Under the pieces are notes generated by a model. The model saw nothing but the letters and a program-made list of their open reading frames with translations. It ran no database searches and was not told the DNA's origin. Shown piece after piece: positions 1 through 7,770 of a stretch of DNA of 64,000 bases. The stretch comes from Nonomuraea gerenzanensis (GTDB lineage Bacteria; Actinomycetota; Actinomycetes; Streptosporangiales; Streptosporangiaceae), in the NCBI RefSeq assembly GCF_020215645.1, contig NZ_CP084058.1:10354001-10418000 (forward strand), written 5' to 3'. The stretch's first letter is position 1, and each line of letters starts with the position of its first letter. The translations under genes were made by a program, and so were the position numbers.

Positions 1-130
1 CGACCTCTCCGCGCAGGACCTTGATCGCCACCTGCCGCCCCTGAGGGTCGACAGCCAGGTGGACAACGCCCATCCCGCCTTCACCGAGCCGCCTGAGCAG
101 CCGGTAAGGGCCTAGTCGGTCATCGTTCAT
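1..130 (-). CDS. Ser/Thr protein kinase, N-terminal fragment (gene continues beyond the window)
   Basis: Only the first 43 codons are present. The translation from the ATG at 130-128 starts [20 protein letters not shown] and shows the glycine-rich ATP loop (GEGGMG) followed by the VAIK motif whose lysine binds ATP phosphates. This is the standard opening of an actinobacterial Pkn-type Hanks kinase, which phosphorylates Ser/Thr on target proteins. An in-frame ATG at 145-143 would add five residues (MVLHA); neither start has a convincing ribosome binding site. The sensor domain, if any, lies outside the window. The kinase identity is strong, the target is unknown. Confidence 0.85.
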   Translation of the reverse strand, partial: MNDDRLGPYRLLRRLGEGGMGVVHLAVDPQGRQVAIKVLRGEV

Positions 131-261
131 GGCATGAAGCACCATACCGGCTTAATCCCCGCCCACGAGATGAACCATGAGGCCACATTCCCACTCGTAC
201 AACGTCCAGAACGGCCTCATCGGTTTCCCATCCAACGGTCTCGAATCGGCCTCGATTTCGT

Positions 262-774
262 TCAGCCTGCCAGCGAGAGCACCTCTGCCCTCTTCAGGCC
301 GGCCAGCGTGGCACCGGAGAGGGCCAGCTTCGACCTGCGCACCCCGCTGCCGATCACCACCTTCTGGTGCTCCGCGACGTGCGTGTCCACCAGGATCGGC
401 CACTCCTCGGGCAGGCCGAGGGGCGTGATGCCGCCGTACTCCATGCCGGTCAGCTCGACCGCCTCCGCCATCGGGGCGAAGCTGGCCTTGCGGGCGTCGA
501 GGTGCCTGCGCACCACGCCGTTCACGTCGACCCGCATCGTGGCGAGCACCATGCACGCGGCATGACGCGTCTCACCGCCCCGCTTGGCCGCCACGACGAC
601 GCAGTTGGCGGACTCGTCGAGGGTCACGCCGTACTTCTCGCAGAACGCCGCGGTGTCGGCCAGATCGGGATCGATCTCGGCCACCTCGACACCCTCCAGG
701 TCCTGTACGGCACGCGCCACCGGGTCGGCCAGCAGGTCGATCCGTGCGGTGGCGGGCACCCAGTGCAACGTCAT
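262..774 (-). CDS. YbaK/EbsC-type aminoacyl-tRNA deacylase-like protein
   Basis: 170 aa, the usual size of stand-alone YbaK/ProX domains, which hydrolyse mischarged tRNA such as Cys-tRNA(Pro) or Ala-tRNA in the cytoplasm. Visible family landmarks are the central RKASFA stretch (Lys96, position of the essential YbaK lysine) and the YGGITPLGLP loop (about 113-122) typical of the substrate pocket. The ATG at 774 is preceded by a GGAG ribosome binding site. The gene is monocistronic, convergent to nothing close, and sits between the kinase fragment and the amine oxidase operon. Which aminoacyl-tRNA it edits cannot be read from sequence. Confidence 0.85.
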   Translation of the reverse strand: MTLHWVPATARIDLLADPVARAVQDLEGVEVAEIDPDLADTAAFCEKYGVTLDESANCVVVAAKRGGETRHAACMVLATMRVDVNGVVRRHLDARKASFAPMAEAVELTGMEYGGITPLGLPEEWPILVDTHVAEHQKVVIGSGVRRSKLALSGATLAGLKRAEVLSLAG

Positions 775-835
775 TCCATCTCCTCGATCGCCTTTCCCAG
801 GAGCCTACTTGCGCTTCCGGGAGCAGCGGGCGGCG

Positions 836-2398
836 TCACGGAGACTGCAGCACTCTCCTGTGCAGTTGAGTGACGGCGCTACGGGCGGACTCCATGGCCC
901 CCGCCTGCCAGGCGATCAGATGGGTGAGCCAGTCGCCCGCGAAGTAAACCCTTCCGGCGGGGCGTTGCAGAAGAGTGAAGGACGAATCAACGGACGGCCA
1001 GCGCACCCAGCCGCCCTGGATGTGCTCCTGACGTTCCCAGGCGATGGAGACGCTGGACAGGACGTTCTGGCGGTACTTCTCACCGTGGATCTTCTTGCCC
1101 TGGGTGAGCGCCCTGCGCCGCCTGTCCTCCGGGGTCAGGGCGCCGTACAGCTCGGCTGCGCGCTCGGTGTTGTAGTAGCCGACGAGCAGGCCGCGCTCGG
1201 CGTGGTAGTCGTGCGAGGGGTACCAGATGTGGGTGAGGTCGAGGTCGGTCTCTGTGACGCCGCCGTAGATCCGGTCCTCCAGCTCCCACCAGCGCCTGCC
1301 GTACTCCAGGCCGATCTTGCCGGCGGCGATCGGGACGGGGGTGGCGAGCGCGGTGCCGACCTGGGCGCCGAGGTTGTGCGGGATTCCGGCGAGCAGGTGG
1401 GGCGGGAGGGTGGCGATGCAGTAGTCGGCCTTGATCGTGCCGCCGGTGTAGGCGACCTCGACGCCGTCGGCCAGGGTGGTGATCTTCGTGACCTTGGCGC
1501 CGGTCCTGATCCGGTCCTGGCCGACGGCCTGCTGGAGCTTGGTGACGATGGCGTCCATGCCGCCGACGGGCTGGAACATGGGGGTGGCCTGCTCGTAGCC
1601 GAAGTCGTTGGTGATGGCGCGGCCGGTGCCGGCGGCGAGGACCTGGTGGAGCGTGCCCGGGTCGGGCAGGGCGGTGCCACCGTCCAAGGCCGGATATCTC
1701 GTGAAACCGCGGCGCTCGGAGCCCGCGTAGTCCAGCTTCGGGCCCAGGTCGCCGAAGCGCCTGAGGAACTCCAGCAGGCGCTCCCTGTCGTGCTCGGTGA
1801 GGGTCTTGTCCAGGGCTCCGAGGTTCGTGGCCTTGGCCAGTAGTTCGGCGATGTATCCGTACATGTCGGCTCGGGCCGTGCGGGCCCTGACCGTCTGGCC
1901 GTTGGTGTGGACGTAGGCGGAGGCGTTGTTGTTGATGAACGTCTCGATGGGGATGCCCAGCTCACGGCAGTAGTCGAGGGTCACCATCCACTGGGCGATG
2001 CGGCCGGGGCCGGCGTTGAAGTACACGCCCGCGCCGAACTTCACGTCCTGCGCGGAGCCGTTCAGCTCGGTCAGGCGGTCGCCGCCGCGCAGCGTGAGGT
2101 TCCGGCCGCCGGCCCGCTGCCGGGCTTCGAGCAGCGTGCAGTCGTAGCCGGCCTTGCCCAGCTCGTACGCGGCGGTCAGCCCCGCCACGCCCGCGCCGAG
2201 GATCACCACCTTGGCCGACGCCCTGCCGCTCAGCGTGAAGTCGCTGCGCCGCGGCGGCGTGTACGCCTTGTCCTGCTCGGCCGGGGCCAGCCCGAGCGCG
2301 CCCATCGCGGCGTACATGGCGCCCGCGCCACCGGCCGCGCCGATCCCGACGAGCAACCCCCGCCGGGTCAGCGCGCCCTTCCCGCTCCCCTCAGCCAT
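836..2398 (-). CDS. Tat-exported flavin amine oxidase (monoamine / L-amino-acid oxidase family)
   Basis: 520 aa FAD-dependent amine oxidase. The N-terminus carries a twin-arginine signal (LTRRGLLVGIGAAGGAGAMY), so the folded flavoprotein should be exported. After it comes the Rossmann dinucleotide motif (ILGAGVAGLTAAYELGKAGY) ending in Glu, then the ARQRAGGRN loop characteristic of monoamine and L-amino-acid oxidases; the C-terminal YFAGDWLTHLIAWQAGAMES is the FAD-binding closing motif. It is the last gene of a four-gene operon: its ATG overlaps the stop of the upstream D-aminopeptidase by 8 nt (ATGGCTGA), so translation is coupled. The substrate is probably an amino acid or amine released by the partner enzymes; that is inference. 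Confidence 0.88.
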   Translation of the reverse strand: MAEGSGKGALTRRGLLVGIGAAGGAGAMYAAMGALGLAPAEQDKAYTPPRRSDFTLSGRASAKVVILGAGVAGLTAAYELGKAGYDCTLLEARQRAGGRNLTLRGGDRLTELNGSAQDVKFGAGVYFNAGPGRIAQWMVTLDYCRELGIPIETFINNNASAYVHTNGQTVRARTARADMYGYIAELLAKATNLGALDKTLTEHDRERLLEFLRRFGDLGPKLDYAGSERRGFTRYPALDGGTALPDPGTLHQVLAAGTGRAITNDFGYEQATPMFQPVGGMDAIVTKLQQAVGQDRIRTGAKVTKITTLADGVEVAYTGGTIKADYCIATLPPHLLAGIPHNLGAQVGTALATPVPIAAGKIGLEYGRRWWELEDRIYGGVTETDLDLTHIWYPSHDYHAERGLLVGYYNTERAAELYGALTPEDRRRRALTQGKKIHGEKYRQNVLSSVSIAWERQEHIQGGWVRWPSVDSSFTLLQRPAGRVYFAGDWLTHLIAWQAGAMESARSAVTQLHRRVLQSP

Positions 2399-3233
2399 AG
2401 GGCCCGCTGCCGCAGGCGACCTGCCCCGCGATGCTGGCGAACAGGCCGAACAGGGCCATGATCTGCGCGAAGTCGTCGGTGGTGAACTCGGTGTGCCGCG
2501 TCCCCGCCGCCTTGACGCCCGGGATCAGCGACACGGCCGCCGCGATGGCGGTGGAGTTCCACTCCACCCCGAGCGTGTACGGCGCCTCCACCACGTACGG
2601 CGTGAAGTCGGTCAACCGCCCCAGTGCCCGCGCCGTGGCCTCACGGATGCGGGCCTGGGCGACGACCGGCGGCAGCAGCTCGGCCGAGAACTTGTCGATC
2701 CCCTTCTTCACCGCGACGGTCTCGACGTCGCCGAGCAGCTCGCGGGCCTCCTCACCGACGGCCTCGTCCCCGGTCACCAGCGCCACCGGCACCCCGTGGA
2801 ACCCGGCGCACGCCGCGACCAGCCTGGTCTCGCCGCACAGCTCGCCGTTGAGGTAGACGTTCTGGATCTCCTTGCCCATCCACGTGTGGTTGAGCACCCC
2901 GTGCGGCACGCCGGCGCGGGCGTGGTAGCCCACGAAGCACGCCGCCTGGAACGACCCGTCGAGCCCGTGCGCCATCCGCTGCGCCTTGCCGGGCCCCCTG
3001 ATCAGGCTCGCCCGGGGGTCGAGCAGGTCGATGCGGAGGTTCTTGGTGGAGCCGTGGGCGTCGTTGACCAGCACGCCGCTCGCCCCGGCCGCGAACGCGC
3101 CCTCCACCGCGGCGTTCGCGTCGGCCGTCATCAGCTCGCAGCCCCGCTCGTACCCGCGCTTGCCCGCGTGCATCTCCTCCGGGTCGGTCAGACCCGTCAC
3201 GCCCTCCATGTCCACCGACAGATAGACCTTCAC
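2391..3233 (-). CDS. dppA: M55-family D-aminopeptidase (DppA-like)
   Basis: 280 aa zinc peptidase of the DppA family, which removes N-terminal D-amino acids and cleaves D-Ala-D-Ala-type dipeptides. The zinc and catalytic residues line up well with Bacillus DppA: Asp8 and Glu10 in SVDMEGVTG, His60 in VNDAHG, His104 in FVGYHA, the NHT motif (His116) and Glu135 in the GE motif. The start is the GTG at 3233, 4 nt overlapping the stop of the upstream PP-loop gene and preceded by a GGGGGAG ribosome binding site. The neighbours (PP-loop MurL-like enzyme upstream, exported amine oxidase downstream) point to metabolism of D-amino-acid peptides such as peptidoglycan fragments; no transporter gene is present. 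Confidence 0.9.
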   Translation of the reverse strand: MKVYLSVDMEGVTGLTDPEEMHAGKRGYERGCELMTADANAAVEGAFAAGASGVLVNDAHGSTKNLRIDLLDPRASLIRGPGKAQRMAHGLDGSFQAACFVGYHARAGVPHGVLNHTWMGKEIQNVYLNGELCGETRLVAACAGFHGVPVALVTGDEAVGEEARELLGDVETVAVKKGIDKFSAELLPPVVAQARIREATARALGRLTDFTPYVVEAPYTLGVEWNSTAIAAAVSLIPGVKAAGTRHTEFTTDDFAQIMALFGLFASIAGQVACGSGPYG

Positions 3234-4441
3234 GCACTCCCCCAAGACTCGACCCTGGCCACTTCGGACTCCGTCATCAGCCCCACGTTCGCCTCGATGA
3301 ACGCGGCCGCCTGCGCCCGCCACCGCTCCGGGATCTCCTCCAGGGCCGGCGGGTAGCAGTGGTCCAGCCAGCTCGTGGACTCCTCCGAGACGTCGAAGTA
3401 GTCGAGCGCCGGGGCGAACACCGTGTTCTCGATCCCGGGGACGCGGGCCAGTCCGTACTGGATCATCTCCTGACCCCCGTACGGCGGCTTCTTGAGGTAC
3501 TTGCGGGCCATCGGACGGTCGGCGGTGATCGGCGTGTCGAGCGGGCGGCGCTCCACGGCGGCCTGGATCAGCTCCTTGTACAGGCACTTGCCGCAGTTGC
3601 GGCACGGCCCGTCGGTGCCGCGCAGGCACCAGCGGACCTGCTCCCTGAGCGGCGACCCCAGAGCCAGGCGCATGGTGACGGCCTCGCTCACGCCGCCCAC
3701 GGGCAGCACGATGTGCACGCCCGCGGCGGCGAACAGGCGGCCCCACCTGCCGTGGGGCGCCCACATGGGATTGTCGGGGGTGAAGCGCCACAGGTAACGC
3801 CCGCCGCCCAGCCAGCGCGAGCCCATCTCGTAGCCGAAGCCCAGGCCGCCCAGGTCCAGCCGGTCGGCCAGGAGCAGGGCGCCGGCGGCCACCGCGTGGT
3901 GCTCCGGGTAGCCCGGGCGGGGCTCGGCCAGGGTGTACTCCAGGTCGGAGGTGACCGTGCTCAGCTCGCGGCCGGTCCCGGCGGCCAGCTTGGCCAGCAC
4001 GTCGGAGCGGTAGTGCGGCCAGCGGTTCGGGACGCGTGGGTGAGCGACCCTGCGGAAGTGCACGAACGGGGCCTCGGGGAAGATCGTGGCCGCGGCCACG
4101 GAGTCGGCGCCGCCGCTGTAGGAGATCGCCAGCCTGGCCCCCGGCCGCCGGGGCTCGGCGCCCACCGGCCCGGCCTCGACGCCCCAGCCGTCGTGCAGCG
4201 CCCGCGCCAGCTCCGCCGAGACGGCCCGGTCGAAGGTGATCCGCTTCCTGGTCCACGGGGCCACGATCGTCCAGGCGGCCACGGCGAACAGGTCGGGGTG
4301 CGCGTCGTCGGGGACGCCGCCGATGGAGCACGAGTTGATGGCCAGCTTGATCGGGTACTCGTCGGACGCCTGGCCGGTGATCTCGTCCTCGGGGTCCAGG
4401 CGGAACGTCAGGTTCGCGCCCGCGCTCCAGGTCACGCGCAC
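3230..4441 (-). CDS. PP-loop ATPase-fold enzyme, possible MurL-type muramoyl-dipeptide epimerase relative
   Basis: 403 aa cytoplasmic protein. What is visible: an N-terminal domain of about 100 residues, a PP-loop ATP-pyrophosphatase motif SGGADS (109-114), and a cysteine cluster (Cys272, then CRNCGKC at 280-286) in the C-terminal third. PP-loop enzymes cleave ATP to AMP and PPi. The same layout (N-domain, GGxDS loop, late CxxCxxC) occurs in MurL, the Xanthomonas UDP-MurNAc-L-Ala-L-Glu epimerase, as I recall that family; I cannot align it here. The GTG at 4441 has a GGAGGAG site. It overlaps the upstream gene by 10 nt and dppA by 4 nt. Alternatives are a tRNA- or natural-product-modifying PP-loop enzyme. 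Function unproven. Confidence 0.6.
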   Translation of the reverse strand: MRVTWSAGANLTFRLDPEDEITGQASDEYPIKLAINSCSIGGVPDDAHPDLFAVAAWTIVAPWTRKRITFDRAVSAELARALHDGWGVEAGPVGAEPRRPGARLAISYSGGADSVAAATIFPEAPFVHFRRVAHPRVPNRWPHYRSDVLAKLAAGTGRELSTVTSDLEYTLAEPRPGYPEHHAVAAGALLLADRLDLGGLGFGYEMGSRWLGGGRYLWRFTPDNPMWAPHGRWGRLFAAAGVHIVLPVGGVSEAVTMRLALGSPLREQVRWCLRGTDGPCRNCGKCLYKELIQAAVERRPLDTPITADRPMARKYLKKPPYGGQEMIQYGLARVPGIENTVFAPALDYFDVSEESTSWLDHCYPPALEEIPERWRAQAAAFIEANVGLMTESEVARVESWGSA

Positions 4442-4809
4442 GGTTGCTCCTCCGGCCTCCCCGGCTCCCCACGCCTGGCCCGCAGCTCGTCGATGGCCTG
4501 CCAGACCAGCACCTCGTTCTGCAGCACGCCGTCCATGGCCCTGGCCGTCTCCTGGGCCAGGCGGTGGGTGTCGTCGAGCTTGGCCTTCAGCGCCGGGTCA
4601 GGCTTGGCAGCCGGAGCCGCCGCCGCGGGGCGGGCGTCGCGCAGCCGCTCGACCTCCCGCTGCAGCGTCGCCATCTCCCGCCTCAGGGTCTGGACCTCCC
4701 AGAGCGCGTCCCGGATGTCCTGACGGTGATCGGCGATGGAGATGTAGCGGGAGTCGAACCACGTACGCACGGCCTTCCTGAGCCGGGCTGGGACGGGGAC
4801 GCGCATCAT
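4432..4809 (-). CDS. Small coiled-coil protein of unknown function, first gene of the dppA operon
   Basis: 125 aa from the ATG at 4809 (in-frame alternatives: ATG 4806, or TTG 4830). The N-terminus is basic (RVPVPARLRKAVRTW), followed by a heptad-rich helical stretch (DALWEVQTLRREMATLQREV, about 40-62), an Ala/Pro linker and a second amphipathic helix region ending in a charged tail. No signal peptide or membrane segment is seen. I do not recognise a catalytic family. The 3' end overlaps the PP-loop gene by 10 nt, so it is the promoter-proximal member of the four-gene operon and may be a scaffold or oligomerising partner; that is inference from coupling alone. Confidence 0.7.
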   Translation of the reverse strand: MMRVPVPARLRKAVRTWFDSRYISIADHRQDIRDALWEVQTLRREMATLQREVERLRDARPAAAAPAAKPDPALKAKLDDTHRLAQETARAMDGVLQNEVLVWQAIDELRARRGEPGRPEEQPCA

Positions 4810-4964
4810 GAAACGCCACCATAGTGGCAAACCCCCATCGAGATGGACGACCCTTACCGAATGCGTTGACTTCCCGTTGCGGGTGCCACGTCCGGCGTTT
4901 CACGGGTCTCGGATATGCCGAACGGTCGGACACGTCCCGCACATGAGTGGTAACGTTCCGCGAC

Positions 4965-5792
4965 ATGCCCTCCTCCGTGCATGAGGCGTTGAACGCCTTG
5001 TTTCGGAACCGGCCCTCTCTCGCCGTCGATCTGCTCTGCGACGTGTTCGACATCGATCTGCCCTCCGACACCCTGGTCGAGGTGGCGCCGGCCGGGCTGG
5101 GCGTACCGGTGTCACTGAGCTGGTGCGAGCCTGCGCACAGCGTCATCGTGGAGCTCCAGCACACCGTGTCCGAGGAGGACCGGCAGGGCTGGGCGCGCCG
5201 CAGCGCCGCGCTCTGGCTGCGGCTGCGGCGCCCGGTGCTGGTGCTGGTCCTCGCCCCGGACGCCGGGGTCTACGACTGGGCGGCCCAGCCCGTGGTCACC
5301 AGCCTGCCCGGGTACGTGCTGCACCCGCTGGTCGTCGGGCCCGAGCAGGTGCTGCCGATCTCCGACCCCGCGCACGCGGCGGAGTGCCTGGAGCTGGCGG
5401 TGCTGTCCGTCCTGTCCCACGGGGACGACGAGGCGGTGGTGGGGACGTTCCTGGAGGCGCTGGCCAAGACGGAGGAGAGCCATGGCGCCCGCTACTACGA
5501 GTACGCCTACCGGCTGGCGTCCACGGACGTCCGGCGGGTTCTGGAGGAGACCATGGCGTCCGCCACGTGGCCTGTCTACAGTCCGTTCGCCCGCGAGCAC
5601 TTCAGCAGGGGGCGGGCGGCCGGGCTGTCGGAGGGCAAGGCGCGGGCCGTGCTGGCGGTGCTGCGGGCGCGGGGCGTGAACATCACGGACGACGCGCTGA
5701 CGGCCATCACGGCCTGCGCCGACCAGGCGCAGCTCGACGAGTGGGCGCATCGCGCGGCGACCGCCCTGACCATCGAGGAGCTGTTCGTCTGA
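4965..5792 (+). CDS. Hypothetical protein, Rpn/PD-(D/E)XK-nuclease-like
   Basis: 275 aa from the ATG at 4965; a GTG at 4947 would add six residues. The sequence opens with a helical segment (SVHEALNALFRNRPSLAVDL), contains an IVELQHTVSEEDR strand-loop and a hydrophobic strand pair (RRPVLVLVLAPD), and ends in helices (FSRGRAAGLSEGKARAVLAV). This layout resembles the large actinobacterial family of Rpn or transposase-like PD-(D/E)XK proteins, where E-x-Q and downstream K/R complete a nuclease core. I cannot confirm a full catalytic set. It is monocistronic, diverges from the dppA operon with about 155 bp between starts, and ends before a strong hairpin. Function unknown. Confidence 0.7.
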   Translation: MPSSVHEALNALFRNRPSLAVDLLCDVFDIDLPSDTLVEVAPAGLGVPVSLSWCEPAHSVIVELQHTVSEEDRQGWARRSAALWLRLRRPVLVLVLAPDAGVYDWAAQPVVTSLPGYVLHPLVVGPEQVLPISDPAHAAECLELAVLSVLSHGDDEAVVGTFLEALAKTEESHGARYYEYAYRLASTDVRRVLEETMASATWPVYSPFAREHFSRGRAAGLSEGKARAVLAVLRARGVNITDDALTAITACADQAQLDEWAHRAATALTIEELFV

Positions 5793-5815
5793 CCCGTTCG
5801 GGGTGCGGCGGGGCA

Positions 5816-5836
5816 GGGCCGGCCGACGGCCGGCCC
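5816..5836 (+). terminator. Strong hairpin after the 275-aa gene
   Basis: Perfect 9-bp stem GGGCCGGCC / GGCCGGCCC closing a GAC loop, 24 nt after the stop at 5790-5792. No U-tract follows, which is usual for actinobacterial intrinsic terminators. The inner core GGCCGACGGCC recurs twice more to the right within the ECH 3' repeat, so both convergent genes end in copies of the same hairpin. Confidence 0.6.
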
Positions 5837-5844
5837 AGGAGATC

Positions 5845-5941
5845 GGGGCGGCCGACGGCCCGCCCGGCAACGGGCTGCCGGCCCCGTGAACTTCGGGCGG
5901 CCGACGGCCCGCCCGGCAACGGGCTACCGGCCCGTGAACTT
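5845..5941 (-). repeat. 48/49-bp tandem duplication of the enoyl-CoA hydratase 3' end
   Basis: Two adjacent copies, 5894-5941 and 5845-5893. The first (upstream in the sense of the gene) contains the last codons AAG TTC ACG GGC CGG and the TAG stop plus 3' UTR; the second is almost identical, with an extra G and the stop changed to CAG. Each copy carries a GGCCGACGGCC hairpin core and a CGGGC/GCCCG stem closing a tetraloop. The duplication therefore doubled both the terminal codons and the terminator. Confidence 0.8.
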
Positions 5942-6697
5942 GGGCTTGGCCTTCTCCGCGAACGCCCGCAGCCCGATCTTGGCGTCGTCGGTGGCGAACA
6001 GCCCGGAGAAGTGCAGCCGCTCGATCTCCATCCCGGTGTCCAGATCCGTCTCCAGCCCGTGGTCCACGGCCTGCTTGGCGGCCCGCAGCGCGACCGCGGG
6101 CCCGCCCACGAAGGTGGCGGCCCACTCCAGCGCGGCGGTGTAGACCTGCTCGTCCGGCACTACCCGATCCACCAGCCCGAGCGCCAGCGCCTCGGCGGCG
6201 GCCACGTGCCGGCCGGTGAAGATGAGGTCCTTGGCCCGGGCGGGCCCGATCAGCCGGGGCAGCCGCTGGGTGCCGCCCGCGCCCGGGATGATGCCGAGCA
6301 GGATCTCCGGCTGCCCCAGCTTGGCCGACTCGCCCGCGACCCGGAAGTCCGCGCAGAGCGCCAGCTCGCAGCCGCCGCCCAGGGCGTAGCCGGTGATGGC
6401 GGCGAGGACCGGCTTGCCGATCTTGGCCACCGCGGTGAAGCAAGCCTGGAGTGTCCCGGAGTGGGCGGCCATGTCGGCGTACGACATGTCGGCCATCTCC
6501 TTGATGTCCACGCCGGCGGCGAACACCCGCTCCCCGCCGTACAGGATCACCGCCTGCACCTGCGGATCGGCGTCCACGAGAGCCGCAGCCTCCGCCAGCT
6601 CCTGCTGGACCTGGCCGTTGAGGGCGTTCATCTTCGGCCGGTCGAGACGGATCGTGGCGATCTGGTCGGCCACCTCGACGCTCACAAACTCACCCAT
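5924..6697 (-). CDS. Enoyl-CoA hydratase/isomerase (crotonase family)
   Basis: 257 aa, normal crotonase length. It hydrates trans-2-enoyl-CoA to 3-hydroxyacyl-CoA in beta-oxidation. The oxyanion-hole motif GYALGGGCELA and the downstream PEILLGIIPGAGG are both present, giving the catalytic glutamates Glu111 and Glu131 with the 20-residue spacing of true hydratases (rat Glu144/Glu164). The DNA just past the stop is a tandem copy of the last five codons and 3' UTR. It is followed (in the minus direction) by the convergent 275-aa gene. It resembles short-chain EchA8-type enzymes; chain-length preference is not visible. Confidence 0.93.
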   Translation of the reverse strand: MGEFVSVEVADQIATIRLDRPKMNALNGQVQQELAEAAALVDADPQVQAVILYGGERVFAAGVDIKEMADMSYADMAAHSGTLQACFTAVAKIGKPVLAAITGYALGGGCELALCADFRVAGESAKLGQPEILLGIIPGAGGTQRLPRLIGPARAKDLIFTGRHVAAAEALALGLVDRVVPDEQVYTAALEWAATFVGGPAVALRAAKQAVDHGLETDLDTGMEIERLHFSGLFATDDAKIGLRAFAEKAKPKFTGR

Positions 6698-6718
6698 GTG
6701 ATCGAACCTAACAGGTGC

Positions 6719-7378
6719 TCACCGGCCCGCCGCCGCGGACTTGACGGCGTCCACGGACTTCTTGCTGCGCGAGACCCGCACCAGCGCGGCCGACAGGCGG
6801 GCCAGCTCGTCGCCCGAGTGCGCCAGCTCGGCCAGCGGGCGGGCCTGGCGGGGCAGCCCCAGCTTGCCCGCGCCGTCCAGCACCCGCCGGTCCAGGTGCG
6901 GCGCGACCTGCGGCCAGACGGCCTGGACCTCGCGCAGGAAGATGTCGGCGCCGGTCGGCCCGATGCCGGGGAACTCCATCAGCAGATCCATGAGCCGCCG
7001 CTCGTCGCCGCCCGCCTCGTCGCGCAGGCGGCGCAGGTCGCCCTTCCAGCGGTCCATGATCAGGTCGGCGCCGTCGCCGAGCATCGTGGCGGTGCGCTCG
7101 TCGTAGCGACGGTAGTGGCCGCGGCCCAGCGCGTCCACCCGGTCCTGCCAGCTCGCCTCGCGCATCCCCCTGGGCGTGCCGTACCCGGCCGCGAACAATT
7201 CCTTGGCGGCGGCCACCGCGACCTCCGCCGAGATGCGGGCGCTGAGCAGGGTGGCCAGGACCAGCAACTGGTAGAGCGGTTTGGGCTGGTCCGCCAGCTT
7301 GATGCCGGCCTCGGCCGCGTACGTGCGGCCGTAGCGGTCGAGCAGGGCGTCCAGCACGGCTGCGTCGGTCTTCCCCAT
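6719..7378 (-). CDS. HhH-GPD base-excision-type protein (endonuclease III-like)
   Basis: 219 aa from the ATG at 7378. The helix-hairpin-helix is clear (LLMEFPGIGPTGADIFLREV, about 131-150) with the GIGPTGA turn that contacts DNA, and an Asp-containing segment (PHLDRRVL) follows at the GPD position. The N-terminal helix pair (LYQLLVLATLLSARISAEVA) is typical of Nth-like folds. No C-terminal 4Cys Fe-S loop is seen, so it belongs to the shorter, cluster-less subgroup found in actinomycetes. It probably binds damaged DNA; glycosylase activity is unproven. 21 nt separate it from the enoyl-CoA hydratase gene downstream. Confidence 0.85.
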   Translation of the reverse strand: MGKTDAAVLDALLDRYGRTYAAEAGIKLADQPKPLYQLLVLATLLSARISAEVAVAAAKELFAAGYGTPRGMREASWQDRVDALGRGHYRRYDERTATMLGDGADLIMDRWKGDLRRLRDEAGGDERRLMDLLMEFPGIGPTGADIFLREVQAVWPQVAPHLDRRVLDGAGKLGLPRQARPLAELAHSGDELARLSAALVRVSRSKKSVDAVKSAAAGR

Positions 7379-7480
7379 GCCGCTGCGCCTACCCGGGACC
7401 CGCCGGGGCATGCCGGGCCCGGGTTTGGGCCGGTGGACGAGGGGGAGGCGGAGTTCTTCCACTGAGTGAAGGAGCAGGTC

Positions 7481-7765
7481 GTGCTGACATTGACCGACAA
7501 CGCCGTGGTCGCCATCCGGGACCTCATGGTCGGGGAGGACGTGCCCGCCGACGCGGGCCTGCGCATCTCCCCCAAGGCCGACGAGGCGGGCACGCTGGAG
7601 GTCTCGCTGGCGAGCACTCCACAGGCCGGGGACCAGGTGGTGGAGAAGGAGGACGTGCGCGTGTTCGTCGCCGAGGAAGCGGTGCCGATCCTCGACGACA
7701 AGTCGCTGGACGCCCAGCCGGGCGCGCCGGGGCAGCCGACGTTCCGGCTCGACCGCCGGACCTGA
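7481..7765 (+). CDS. HesB/IscA-like protein lacking the cluster-binding cysteines
   Basis: 94 aa starting at the GTG 7481, chosen because AAGGAG lies 6-7 nt upstream; the longer reading from GTG 7466 would run through that site. The fold signature is the opening LTLTDNAVVAIRDLM, then GLRISPKADE and a C-terminal strand set (KEDVRVFVAEEAVPILDDKS) as in A-type Fe-S carrier proteins. IscA/HesB proteins normally use one internal Cys and a terminal CGC; this protein has no cysteine at all, so it cannot carry a cluster in the usual way. Such cysteine-free HesB-like proteins are annotated as Fe-S biosynthesis proteins in actinomycetes, but the role is unknown. Confidence 0.75.
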   Translation: MLTLTDNAVVAIRDLMVGEDVPADAGLRISPKADEAGTLEVSLASTPQAGDQVVEKEDVRVFVAEEAVPILDDKSLDAQPGAPGQPTFRLDRRT

Positions 7766-7770
7766 CCTCT

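Noticed and set aside
134..565. Plus-strand frames over the YbaK gene
   Set aside because: Shadow frames of a recognisable deacylase.
5816..5923. Repeats as a CRISPR array
   Set aside because: No spacers: units abut and include coding ends and terminator stems.
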